Assembly: GCA_041301185.1 (NCBI GenBank)
Contig: JBFYSV010000358.1
Span: 1 to 22,934, forward strand
Direction: 5' to 3'
DNA: 22,934 bases
Origin: JAQBDA01 sp041301185
Lineage (GTDB): Bacteria; Chloroflexota; Anaerolineae; Anaerolineales; UBA4823
The translations under genes were made by a program, and so were the position numbers. Below are positions 5,892 to 13,418 of the stretch, piece by piece. Positions within the stretch are counted from its first letter, which is position 1; every line of letters starts with the position of its first letter. The notes under the pieces are model-generated. The model was given only the letters and a program-made list of their open reading frames with translations. It did not search any database and had not been told where the DNA came from.

Positions 5892-7097
5892 TCAGGGGGT
5901 GATTGCTGGCAGATCGCCCTCGTTATTATTCCTACCTCTACCGCCAGTTCCTGGTCGCACCCCTCCACTGGGCATACCCCCTGCTCCACTACCATTTCCT
6001 TTAGACCACCAAGGCCCACCCCCACGAGCAGGTGTAGCCACCTCTGGAGCAGTTGGCTCCCAGGAACGAATATACCCGACGATCGCCTGGATTTCAGCAT
6101 CTATCAGGCGGTCACCCCAGGCTGGCATCGAGGTGCCCGCTACGCCGAGGGTAATGATCTGTTGCAAGGCAGCGTCATTTGTCTCAGCCAGATAGCCCTT
6201 CACATTCAGCGACGGGGCACGTGGAGTACCCTGCCCATCTGCTCCATGACAGCGTGCACAGGATTGAGCATACAAATCTGCCCCTAATTGGATAGACTCG
6301 GCGGTCACCGCCACCGGCCGGTCAGGAGCGGGTATAGCTCCACTGGGTATCTCGTCCCAGCGCGTGATCAGCCCCAACAACGCAGCAACATCTTCATTTG
6401 TCAAAGTGTTCTTCCAGGCTGCCATCAACGTACTTGGGACACCGTTGAGAATAATCCTCTCGATCTCTGATATATCTTTTTCCCGTACCAAGGCAGTGTT
6501 GAGTGCGGGAGCAAGCGATGTCCCCAAGCCATCGGCTCCGTGGCAGGCAACACATTGGACGGCATAGATCTCAATCCCGTGAACCAGCTCCTCACCTCCC
6601 GGAATAGACCCTGCTTGCTCCAGAAGCGCAGGGTCTGGCTGGGTAGTGAAGGGCACCAAGGGTGCCAGGCCTAAATTCACAACCCGATCCTGGGTTTGTT
6701 GCCAATCTCCATTTTGAATGAGCGATACCAAAATTGAAATCTGGTAATCGCTCAATGCGCCGCCATCCTCTCTACTCCAGGCAGGCATCGTGGTGCCATA
6801 TAAGCCGCGCGAGATGATCTTATCCAAATAATCCGCCTCAACGGTACGCATCTCGGGACGGTTCAGGGCAGGCGTAGCTCCGATCCCTTCCCCAGCCAGA
6901 CCGTGACACACCGAGCAGTTCTGGGCATACAGCGACATAGCTTCGTCGAGGTCAGTGGTAAGCTGAGCAGCCTGGGCAGCCTGAATTCTCTCAGGCTCTT
7001 GAATTGCGTACAAAAACAGCCCAACGGCCATTAAGAAGAGCGCCAGCAATCCAACCATATGCTCGATCAGGCGGGAATTAATCTTACCGCTGCTCAT
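5892..7097 (-). CDS. Membrane-anchored triheme cytochrome c
   Basis: A 401-residue protein with an N-terminal membrane anchor (about 14-32) and three tandem class I cytochrome c domains of ~100 residues. The heme motifs are CSVCH (61-65), CVACH (182-186) and CARCH (280-284). Probable axial Met ligands are M104 (GTTMPAW), M225 (STLMAAW) and M324 (GTSMPAW). The last ~45 residues are a Gly/Pro/Ser-rich tail without a motif. The ATG overlaps the Rieske stop by 4 nt (ATGA), so the two are translationally coupled. In context it is the electron acceptor of the cytochrome b/Rieske pair, taking the place of cytochrome c1 or f, with hemes on the outer face of the membrane. Confidence 0.92.
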   Translation of the reverse strand: MSSGKINSRLIEHMVGLLALFLMAVGLFLYAIQEPERIQAAQAAQLTTDLDEAMSLYAQNCSVCHGLAGEGIGATPALNRPEMRTVEADYLDKIISRGLYGTTMPAWSREDGGALSDYQISILVSLIQNGDWQQTQDRVVNLGLAPLVPFTTQPDPALLEQAGSIPGGEELVHGIEIYAVQCVACHGADGLGTSLAPALNTALVREKDISEIERIILNGVPSTLMAAWKNTLTNEDVAALLGLITRWDEIPSGAIPAPDRPVAVTAESIQLGADLYAQSCARCHGADGQGTPRAPSLNVKGYLAETNDAALQQIITLGVAGTSMPAWGDRLIDAEIQAIVGYIRSWEPTAPEVATPARGGGPWWSKGNGSGAGGMPSGGVRPGTGGRGRNNNEGDLPAITP

Positions 7098-7591
7098 GCA
7101 TACACCACCTGAGACGGGTCGAGGGACTGCCGGCTGATTGGCCTGGCTGTATCCACCTTTACTTCCCCCGCCTCAATCGTAAGCGGGAACAGATCGAGAG
7201 GGCGAGGTGCAGGCGGATTAATGAGAGAACCATCCTCAGTGAATTGAGAATTGTGGCAGGGACATACGAAGGTATTCTTCTCTTGATCCCAAGGAACATT
7301 GCAGCCCAGGTGAGTGCAACGCTGGTACAAAGCCAGGAAACCGAGATCCTCCAGGCGAGCCAGATAAAAACGACCGTTCGAGATATGCGTAATCGATCCC
7401 GGTGGGAAATCCTCTACCTTTCCAGCAGTGATGACCGAGCCAAACTCCCCTTCAACCAGTTTTGGCCGCATATAGGTCATCGTGATCCCTCCAACTTCCA
7501 GAGCAACCAAACCAGCCAGTGCACCCCAAGAGACTTTCAAGAAGTCACGCCGTGAGGTTTTTGTTTTGACCAAATTTGCTTGTGCTACCAT
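7094..7591 (-). CDS. Rieske [2Fe-2S] iron-sulfur protein of a cytochrome bc/b6f-type complex
   Basis: A 165-residue protein with a twin-arginine motif SRRDFLK (13-19) followed by a hydrophobic helix (22-40), as in Tat-exported, membrane-anchored Rieske proteins. The cluster ligands are C92 and H94 in CTHLGC and C110 and H113 in CPCH; C97 and C112 would form the conserved disulfide. AGGTATT with GGAGG precedes the ATG at 7591. It lies 26 bp after the cytochrome b stop and overlaps the triheme cytochrome c start. It moves electrons from quinol at the cytochrome b Qo site to the c-type hemes. Confidence 0.95.
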   Translation of the reverse strand: MVAQANLVKTKTSRRDFLKVSWGALAGLVALEVGGITMTYMRPKLVEGEFGSVITAGKVEDFPPGSITHISNGRFYLARLEDLGFLALYQRCTHLGCNVPWDQEKNTFVCPCHNSQFTEDGSLINPPAPRPLDLFPLTIEAGEVKVDTARPISRQSLDPSQVVYA

Positions 7592-7617
7592 AATACCTCC
7601 ACATCATTCCGCTAAGA

Positions 7618-9012
7618 TCAATGGATCAAGTTTGTGCCCGGCCAAGCCAACGCCATCCCTGAGCCACGGAAGAAAATCCCAATGATTGTCAACACAATCA
7701 GGACTGTAAAGATGAAAACAAACAGGAATAATATCCGCTCTTCATTTACCGCCCCAAATAACCTGCGGACGATTTCATCCATTCCCACCAGCACCAAGAG
7801 CACCGCCGCTAATGGTACGATCCCATTTGAGATCAGGCTGGGCCAGCTGGGCAGCCAGGCGCTCCAATCAAGCAAGAATTCATCCAGTAATACCCATGCT
7901 GGTGTGAGCAACAGCCCAAACACTACACCCAGAACGGCCAGGGATCGCCCGCGCTGAGAGCGAAAATACACGCCAACACTCTGCGGGCTAAAATCATAGA
8001 ATGGCAGCAGGAATAAAGCCATCAAGGCTATGCCTGGGATGAAAATCGCGCCTACGAATGGATGGAAATGCAGCAGCAGTTCCTGGATACCCAGGAAATA
8101 CCAGGGAGCTTTTGCCGGATTGGGCGATATATCTGGATTGGCGATGCCTTCCAGCGGCGCAGGGACAACCATCGACCATACCAGGATAATCCCCAACCAC
8201 GCCAGGGCAAAAACAAGCTCACGCCGTACAAGGTTGGGAATCGTCGTCACCCGTTCTATCTTGGGTTCCTGGATCACCCCAGCTTTTTTAGGAATGGAGA
8301 GACCGCCGTCCTTGCGCACCCGCCAAAAATGGTATGACATCAAGATCACAATCCCAATCGGTATGAAGCTGATGTGCAACGCATAGAAATTCAGCAGAGT
8401 AGGCGCGCCAACTTCCGGCCCGCCGAGCAATAACCCGCTCAGGAAAGGTCCGATGAGTGGCAGGTAATTGATAATGCTGGTACCAACCGTTATCGCCCAA
8501 AAAGCGAGCTGATCCCACGGCAGCAGGTAACCAGTAAAGTTGGCGCCCAAAACCAGCAAGAGCATCCCCACTCCCAGGATCCAATTCAGCTCACGCGGCG
8601 AGCGATGGCTGCCGGTGAAAAATACCCGCAAGAGGTGCAGCACAGAGGTAACAACCAGCAAATTTGCCGACCAATGATGAAGATTACGCAATAGATCCCC
8701 AAACCAGACATCGCCCCGCAATGCCTGGATATCCTGATAAGCCTGGGATGGGCTAGGCGTGTAGTTCATCTCTAAGAAGACACCGGTAATTGCAAGCAGG
8801 GTTACTAATAAGGCAGATAACCCTCCTAAACCCCAGGTGTATGTCCAGCTAAGCGTTTGCACCGGGACCTTGGTCGGATGCAGGTGTAACACCAGGCTGT
8901 CAACAACCATCCGCATCCGGCTGCGATCATCTTGGGGCACACCAGAAGGTGCCAGGCGGCGCAGCCGTTCGGAAAGAGGAGCTTGTGTATTTTCAGGAGT
9001 TAGTTCACTCAT
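7618..9012 (-). CDS. Fused cytochrome b (b6 + subunit IV) of a quinol oxidising complex
   Basis: A 464-residue polytopic protein. The N-terminal half carries four heme-binding helices: H112 (or H113)/H126 in LHHWSANLLVVTSVLH and H213/H228 in ALHISF...SYH. The second pair is 15 residues apart, the spacing of b6-type rather than bc1-type cytochrome b. The C-terminal half resembles subunit IV, with KAPWYFLGIQE (301-311) as the PEWY-equivalent of the Qo site. Both parts are in one chain, unlike b6f. GGTGG lies upstream of the ATG at 9012. It is the first gene of the three-gene operon b-Rieske-cytochrome c. Confidence 0.93.
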   Translation of the reverse strand: MSELTPENTQAPLSERLRRLAPSGVPQDDRSRMRMVVDSLVLHLHPTKVPVQTLSWTYTWGLGGLSALLVTLLAITGVFLEMNYTPSPSQAYQDIQALRGDVWFGDLLRNLHHWSANLLVVTSVLHLLRVFFTGSHRSPRELNWILGVGMLLLVLGANFTGYLLPWDQLAFWAITVGTSIINYLPLIGPFLSGLLLGGPEVGAPTLLNFYALHISFIPIGIVILMSYHFWRVRKDGGLSIPKKAGVIQEPKIERVTTIPNLVRRELVFALAWLGIILVWSMVVPAPLEGIANPDISPNPAKAPWYFLGIQELLLHFHPFVGAIFIPGIALMALFLLPFYDFSPQSVGVYFRSQRGRSLAVLGVVFGLLLTPAWVLLDEFLLDWSAWLPSWPSLISNGIVPLAAVLLVLVGMDEIVRRLFGAVNEERILFLFVFIFTVLIVLTIIGIFFRGSGMALAWPGTNLIH

Positions 9013-9097
9013 AGGCCACCAATTTGTTTGAAATGGACATCTACTTGTACGTTATTGAAGGTTACCCGATTATTGTGAACAGGTTGTGGAAATAGCG

Positions 9098-9183
9098 TGA
9101 AGAAAATATGAAGACTTTACATTCCCGGTTCTGCCGGGGAGTCTTCTTCACGAGACCTTCAAACCGGCTTCACACCTTCTTCA
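9098..9183. promoter_or_regulatory. Response-regulator-type operator: pentamers at 11-bp intervals
   Basis: Plus-strand CTTCA occurs at 9146, 9157, 9168 and 9179, each exactly 11 bp apart. On the opposite strand the same pentamer (seen as TGAAG) occurs at 9098 and 9109, again 11 bp apart. Direct repeats at one helical turn are the binding pattern of OmpR/PhoB-family regulators. The four-copy arm points to the DUF2202 gene and the two-copy arm to the cytochrome operon. TATAGT at 9195-9200 begins 11 bases after the last CTTCA, fitting activation with the site replacing the -35. The regulator is not in the window. Confidence 0.6.
9110..9146. repeat. Interrupted inverted repeat in the cytochrome/DUF2202 intergenic region
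   Basis: GAAGACT (9110-9116) pairs with AGTCTTC (9140-9146), enclosing CCCGG (9124-9128) and CCGGG (9134-9138). Flanking GTGAAGAA (9097-9104) / TTCTTCAC (9144-9151) extends the symmetry. It lies at the centre of the pentamer array and may place two regulator arms face to face, or form a cruciform. Confidence 0.5.
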
Positions 9184-9263
9184 TCTCAGGCTGATATAGT
9201 CATTACAACACGAGCAAAACACCGCTTGTTCATCTATAAAAACAACACACATGGAGGTGTAAG

Positions 9264-10178
9264 ATGTTTAAGAAGATTTTTGTAGGTTTATTACTGACAA
9301 TCCTGGTCGCTGCCGCTGCAACCGGCATCTACCAGTACACCCAAACCGCATCCGCCCAGGCTGGAACAACCCAACCAGAAACCGGGACAACAGCGAATCT
9401 AGCCGCCCAGGGTAGCGGGCAAGGATATCGAGGAGGTCAGGCGAACACAACCGAGGATTTGACCGGGCAGGAAGAGTTACTCCTGCGGGAACAGACACAG
9501 GAACACATAATTCCTTCTGGTGGTGAATTAAGCTCTGCTGAGGCTGCCGACCTGGTTTACATGCTAGAGGAAGAAAAACTTGCTCGCGATGTCTATACCG
9601 CACTGTATTCCACCTGGGGTTTGCCTGTTTTCCAGAATATCGCTGCCAGCGAGCAAGCACATATGGATGCTGTGAAATCCCTGGTTGATGGATACGGTCT
9701 GGAAGTCCCCGCTCTAGAAGTAGCTGGCACCTTCAACAATCTTGACTTGCAGAAACTCTATACTGACCTGATCGCTCGTGGCAGCCAATCCATTGCCGAG
9801 GCGATCCAGGTGGGTGGCGCTATCGAGGAGATAGACATCCTCGACCTGCAGAAAAGCCTGGCTGAGACCGATAACCCGGATATTCAACAGGTGTTCAACA
9901 ACCTGCTGCGCGGCTCCCAGAATCATCTGCGTGCTTTCGCCAATACTCTGATGACCCAGACTGGTGAGACGTATGCTCCTCAATACATGAGCGCTGAGCA
10001 ATACCAAGCGCTCGTCAGCACTGCTGGCAGCGGTAATGGAGCTGGTGGCTTTGGGCAACAGCAGGGTGGACAGGGCGGTCAAAACGGCCGAGGCGGTCAG
10101 GGAGGTCAGGGTGGTCAAGGTGGTCAAGGTGGTCAAGGTGGTCAAGGTGGTCAAGGTATTGGAGGCAGCCAGCCCTAA
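9264..10178 (+). CDS. Secreted DUF2202 ferritin-like protein with Gly/Gln repeat tail
   Basis: A 304-residue protein. A signal peptide covers about residues 1-32 (KK, hydrophobic core, cleavage near SAQA). A low-complexity linker follows (35-85), then a DUF2202 four-helix ferritin-like domain (about 90-232). Probable di-metal ligands are in LEEEKLARDVY (101-111), ASEQAH (128-133), EEIDI (188-192) and GSQNHLRAF (217-225). The last ~50 residues are Gly-Gly-Gln repeats. GGAGGTG is 6 bases before the ATG. The family is thought to bind metal, but its function is not established. The divergent cytochrome operon and the shared operator suggest a redox- or metal-related periplasmic or surface role. 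Confidence 0.9.
   Translation: MFKKIFVGLLLTILVAAAATGIYQYTQTASAQAGTTQPETGTTANLAAQGSGQGYRGGQANTTEDLTGQEELLLREQTQEHIIPSGGELSSAEAADLVYMLEEEKLARDVYTALYSTWGLPVFQNIAASEQAHMDAVKSLVDGYGLEVPALEVAGTFNNLDLQKLYTDLIARGSQSIAEAIQVGGAIEEIDILDLQKSLAETDNPDIQQVFNNLLRGSQNHLRAFANTLMTQTGETYAPQYMSAEQYQALVSTAGSGNGAGGFGQQQGGQGGQNGRGGQGGQGGQGGQGGQGGQGGQGIGGSQP
10110..10154 (+). repeat. Five perfect tandem 9-bp repeats encoding Gly-Gly-Gln
   Basis: GGTGGTCAA is repeated five times without a mismatch at 10110-10154, preceded by degenerate copies from about 10065 (GGTCAGGGA, GGTCAAAAC and others). The unit keeps frame, so copy-number change by slippage would lengthen or shorten the C-terminal tail without frameshift. Confidence 0.9.
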
Positions 10179-10213
10179 AATAATCCCATACCCATAATGC
10201 AATTCGTCACAGC

Positions 10214-10246
10214 AAAAACTGCTCATCCAGTGGGTGAGCAGTTTTT
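10214..10246 (+). terminator. Intrinsic terminator after the DUF2202 gene
   Basis: AAAAACTGCTCATCC (10214-10228), a 3-nt loop AGT, then GGGTGAGCAGTTTTT (10232-10246) form a 15-bp stem with one G-U pair. The stem includes its own A-tract/U-tract, so it can terminate in both directions. It lies 36 bp after the stop. Confidence 0.9.
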
Positions 10247-10314
10247 GTATTCAAGATAATGGTATCATTGAAAAATAATGCATCTCTGAGATTGTTCATC
10301 CCAGGAGGTTAGAA

Positions 10315-11379
10315 ATGCAGATCGTGCGATGTGAAGTGACTCCTGTTGAGCTGAAGCTTCGGCTGGCAGTCAAAATGGCCGGGCAACCTGAGATCACCCA
10401 TATTACCGCCATATTCGTCCGGATAGAGACCAAAGAGGGACGCAACGCCTGGGGTTGCTCGGTTGCCCATCCCCAATTGACCGGCGAAACCCCCGAAAAT
10501 GCCATCCAGGCTTGCTTGAACTGTGCGGATATCGTCCCCGACCTGCACCCCTACAATATCGAATATTCATTAGCAAAACTTGCACCTATTGCCAGGGATT
10601 CCTGCGCAGCGACTTGCGCGTTTGACCTGGCATTCTACGACCTCCTTGGTTTAGTCGCAGACATGCCGCTCTACCGTTTGCTCGGCGGATACAGGAACCG
10701 CATGCAGACCTCTGTCACCATACCCCTCACCCCAATGGATGAAAGTGTAGAGATTGCCCTGGCCCGCGCCAGAAGCGGATTCCGGATGCTAAAGCTCAAG
10801 GGAGGCCAAAATCCAGAAGAGGATGTCGCCCGGGTGCGCGCCATCCACCGGGCTCTACCCAACCATATCCTGCGCCTGGATGCGGATGGCGGCTACACGG
10901 TCCAGCAGGCGCTGGAAGTCGCCCGCGCTCTGAAAAACGAGCTGGAGATGCTGGAACAACCCACCCCAAGCGATGACCTTCACGGCTTAAGAAATGTCAC
11001 CCGCAATAGCCCGGTGCCGATTTTGGCAGATCAAAGCGTGAAAGGACCTGCTTCTGCCCTGGAGCTGGCTACCCAAGGGATAGTTAACGGGATTTGCGTG
11101 AAGGTTGCCACTTGCGGGGGGGTGCATTGCTCTCGCCAGGTGGATGCAATTGCCCGTGCCGCCCATATTGCCACCATGGTCAGTTGTGTCATCGAACCTG
11201 CGCTGATGATCGCTGCCGGTCTCAGCCTGGCGCTGAGCAGCCCAAATGTGCATTATGGAGACCTGGACGGGCACCTGTACCTGATCGATGATCCCACCCA
11301 GATCGGCTTCAGGCTGGAAGATGGCTATTTAATTGCCAGTGATATCCCCGGGTTGGGTTGTACAGTCAAGCTCAACTAG
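10315..11379 (+). CDS. Enolase-superfamily enzyme (mandelate racemase/muconate lactonising type, possibly dipeptide epimerase)
   Basis: A 354-residue protein with the capping domain (1-125) and barrel domain. The acid/base K-x-K is K160/K162 in MLKLKGG. Metal ligands are D189 (LRLDADGG), E214 (MLEQP) and D239 (ILADQS), and the second catalytic Lys is K263 in CVKVATCGG. The twin-lysine arrangement is that of the MLE subgroup, which includes L-Ala-D/L-Glu epimerases, o-succinylbenzoate synthases and N-acylamino acid racemases. The CGG after K263 fits epimerase-like members. CAGGAGGTTAGAA before the ATG is a strong ribosome site. It stands alone between two terminators; the substrate is unknown. 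Confidence 0.85.
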   Translation: MQIVRCEVTPVELKLRLAVKMAGQPEITHITAIFVRIETKEGRNAWGCSVAHPQLTGETPENAIQACLNCADIVPDLHPYNIEYSLAKLAPIARDSCAATCAFDLAFYDLLGLVADMPLYRLLGGYRNRMQTSVTIPLTPMDESVEIALARARSGFRMLKLKGGQNPEEDVARVRAIHRALPNHILRLDADGGYTVQQALEVARALKNELEMLEQPTPSDDLHGLRNVTRNSPVPILADQSVKGPASALELATQGIVNGICVKVATCGGVHCSRQVDAIARAAHIATMVSCVIEPALMIAAGLSLALSSPNVHYGDLDGHLYLIDDPTQIGFRLEDGYLIASDIPGLGCTVKLN

Positions 11380-11412
11380 ATCAAGCTCTTTTCGGTCTGG
11401 CAATATTCAACA

Positions 11413-11461
11413 AAACCAGACGCCCCATCCCAAAACCATCAGAGGATGGGGCGTCTGGTTT
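11413..11461. terminator. Bidirectional terminator, perfect 18-bp stem
   Basis: AAACCAGACGCCCCATCC (11413-11430) pairs perfectly with GGATGGGGCGTCTGGTTT (11444-11461) across a 13-nt loop. It lies between the convergent enolase-superfamily gene (ends 11379) and the HAD gene (ends 11507), with U-rich flanks on both strands, and closes both transcription units. Confidence 0.92.
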
Positions 11462-11506
11462 CTTAAGAGCTGTTTTAGTGCGCGCGAAAGGCTACCGTCC
11501 CAGGAA

Positions 11507-12271
11507 TCACTTAGAGAAGTACTTGATTACCTGATCGATGTGCAAGACACCATCGTAATTTAGACCAACCCCGTCTTTCTTGAGCACGCCTTTCTCGCCA
11601 TCCGGGTCGCCCAGGCAAGTGACGATGATGTCGGCATCGCTCAGGTCTTCTTTCTCGGTATAGCCATTGGTTGTGGCGACCACATGCAAGCCAGCAGCCT
11701 TCGCCGCCAATACACCGTTGCGCGAGTCCTCGATGACAACCACCTCTTCCGGTTTCAAGCCAGTCTTTTCCAATCCCAGCAAGTAAATCTCCGGATCAGG
11801 CTTTTTCTTCGAGACAACATCCCCGGCAAAAACAAAAGCAAAGTTGATATCCGAGAGGATCTGATAAGCCACTGCATGGGCAGCCCGTTCATTGGATGTC
11901 GTGCACACTCCCAAGAGCAGGCCCGCATCCATGGCTTCTTTCATGAAACGATGCACACCGGGACGTAAAGGCAGCTTGCCGCTCTCAACCATCTCAATGA
12001 ACATGCTGGTCTTGCGCTTGTGCATGGCTTTGATCAGCTCGTCTTCTTCGTCTGGCTCGACGTCTTTGCCAAAGCCCCGTGTATGTAGGTGATGCTTCAT
12101 GCGCTCTTTCCCGCCAGCTATCTGCAACAGCTCGTGGTAGTACTCTGGATCCCATTCAAAGTCGAAACCAAATTCTTTGAAGGTCTCGTTGAAAGAAACC
12201 CGATGTCCGTCGCGTTCTGTATCTATGATCACGCCGTCCTGGTCAAAAAAGACTGCTTTAATCTGTGCCAT
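11507..12271 (-). CDS. HAD-superfamily phosphatase/phosphomutase (CbbY/beta-phosphoglucomutase-like)
   Basis: A 254-residue protein with HAD motifs in order. Motif I is FFDQDGVIIDTE (8-19) with nucleophile D10 and acid/base D12; a Gln lies between them. An inserted helical cap (about 20-95) follows. Motif II is CTTSN (123-127), motif III SKKKPDP (154-160), and motif IV VVIEDSRNG (178-186) with E181/D182. The cap and the IDTE motif fit sugar-phosphate phosphatases and beta-phosphoglucomutases. It is the last gene of the eight-gene operon, 8 bp after the aminotransferase, with AGGAG before the ATG. It probably dephosphorylates or isomerises a pathway intermediate. Confidence 0.88.
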   Translation of the reverse strand: MAQIKAVFFDQDGVIIDTERDGHRVSFNETFKEFGFDFEWDPEYYHELLQIAGGKERMKHHLHTRGFGKDVEPDEEDELIKAMHKRKTSMFIEMVESGKLPLRPGVHRFMKEAMDAGLLLGVCTTSNERAAHAVAYQILSDINFAFVFAGDVVSKKKPDPEIYLLGLEKTGLKPEEVVVIEDSRNGVLAAKAAGLHVVATTNGYTEKEDLSDADIIVTCLGDPDGEKGVLKKDGVGLNYDGVLHIDQVIKYFSK

Positions 12272-12279
12272 ATTTACTC

Positions 12280-13383
12280 CTATTGGGTTAGATAGTCGCG
12301 GATCACATCAACAACCATGCGGTTCTCTTCACGTGTACCAATGGTGACCCGGAACCAGCCTTCGCTGCCATACTTGGGAGAATCTGGGCGCAAGATGATA
12401 CCGCGCCCCTGGGCGTATGCCACCATATCCTTGCCCTTCTTGCCCGTCTCTCCCGCATCAAACAAAATATAGTTGGCGTGCGAGTGGAATATATTCAGCC
12501 CAGGTATGTCACTCAGCGATTCTTCGATGAAATCCAATTGCTCGTTATTGAATTTCACCCGTTGCTCCAACCCTTGTGTGTCTTCCAATGCTGCCATCCC
12601 GGCCCACATAACAATCGTGCCGACATTCCAGGGGATCAGGGCTGCGGAGATCTGGTTAATTACATCTTTATTACCCATCGCATACCCGAAACGCAACCCC
12701 GCCAAACCATACGCCTTAGACAGCGTGCGCGTGACGATCACGTTCTTGTATTTCTTGGTGAGTGCTACTTGCGACATCTTCAGGCCGGCATACTCCACAT
12801 AGGCCTCATCCACAATGAACGGGATGCCCGTCTCGGCAATTCGGATAAATTCTGCATCATCCATGAAGTTGCCGGTTGGGTTATTCGGGTGAGCAATCAC
12901 AATGATCTTGGTCTTATCGGTAATCGCATTCAAGATGCTATCCACGTCGAATGCCAGTTCTTTGCGGTCCTTATAAACCATCGGAACTGAGACCATTTTT
13001 CCGCCCAAAATCTCTCCGCGCAGCTTGTAGATGCCGAAGCAGGGCGTATGCTGGATCACCTCTTCACCCGGCTGCAGGAAACAGCGAAATATATTGTCAT
13101 AGACTTCACTGGAGCCATTACCCAGTACGACGTTCTCGGGTCCATCCAGGCCATTGATCTCAGCAATCTTGGAGCGCACTACCAAACCCTGGTCGGGGTA
13201 GCGGTTTGCAATCTGCGCATACTTGTTGATCGCCTCCAGCACCTTTGGAGATGGCTCGTTCGGGTTCTCATTGGACATCATGCGGTGCAGTTCAGGCTGC
13301 CGCCAGGCCAGCTCGATATGGCCTGAGATATACATCGGGATCCCCTTCACCCATGGGACGAAATATTCATCGATTTTTTTCAT
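12280..13383 (-). CDS. HisC-like class I/II PLP aminotransferase
   Basis: A 367-residue fold-type I aminotransferase. The phosphate/PLP loop GNGSSEVYD is at 88-96, HPNNPTGN at 165-172, VDEAYVEYAG (191-200) holds the PLP-nitrogen Asp192 and Tyr195, and TRTLSKAYGLAGLRFGY (218-234) carries the Schiff-base Lys223 and phosphate-binding Arg231. The terminal Arg is in WFRVTIG (about 343-349). The closest group is histidinol-phosphate aminotransferase. The absence of any other his gene, and operon partners that act on sugar phosphates, point to a different amino-alcohol-phosphate substrate. AGGAG precedes the ATG. The N-terminus (ISGHIELAWRQPELHRM) looks unlike typical HisC. Confidence 0.88.
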   Translation of the reverse strand: MKKIDEYFVPWVKGIPMYISGHIELAWRQPELHRMMSNENPNEPSPKVLEAINKYAQIANRYPDQGLVVRSKIAEINGLDGPENVVLGNGSSEVYDNIFRCFLQPGEEVIQHTPCFGIYKLRGEILGGKMVSVPMVYKDRKELAFDVDSILNAITDKTKIIVIAHPNNPTGNFMDDAEFIRIAETGIPFIVDEAYVEYAGLKMSQVALTKKYKNVIVTRTLSKAYGLAGLRFGYAMGNKDVINQISAALIPWNVGTIVMWAGMAALEDTQGLEQRVKFNNEQLDFIEESLSDIPGLNIFHSHANYILFDAGETGKKGKDMVAYAQGRGIILRPDSPKYGSEGWFRVTIGTREENRMVVDVIRDYLTQ

Positions 13384-13418
13384 ATTTTCACTCCTGATTC
13401 CATTATCAAGTTGGCGTG

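Noticed and set aside
10063..10160. Possible CRISPR array from short regular repeats
   Set aside because: The units are 9 bp, contiguous and in frame with no spacers; they are coding repeats of the DUF2202 tail. No CRISPR array or cas gene is seen in the window.
9714..10226. 170-residue minus-strand frame with Leu-Thr-Thr repeats
   Set aside because: It is the antisense shadow of the Gly-Gly-Gln repeat and ferritin-like domain; the plus-strand gene has signal peptide, ribosome site and family motifs.
12478..12990. 170-residue plus-strand frame within the aminotransferase gene
   Set aside because: Shadow of the PLP-enzyme gene on the other strand, with no ribosome site or domain.
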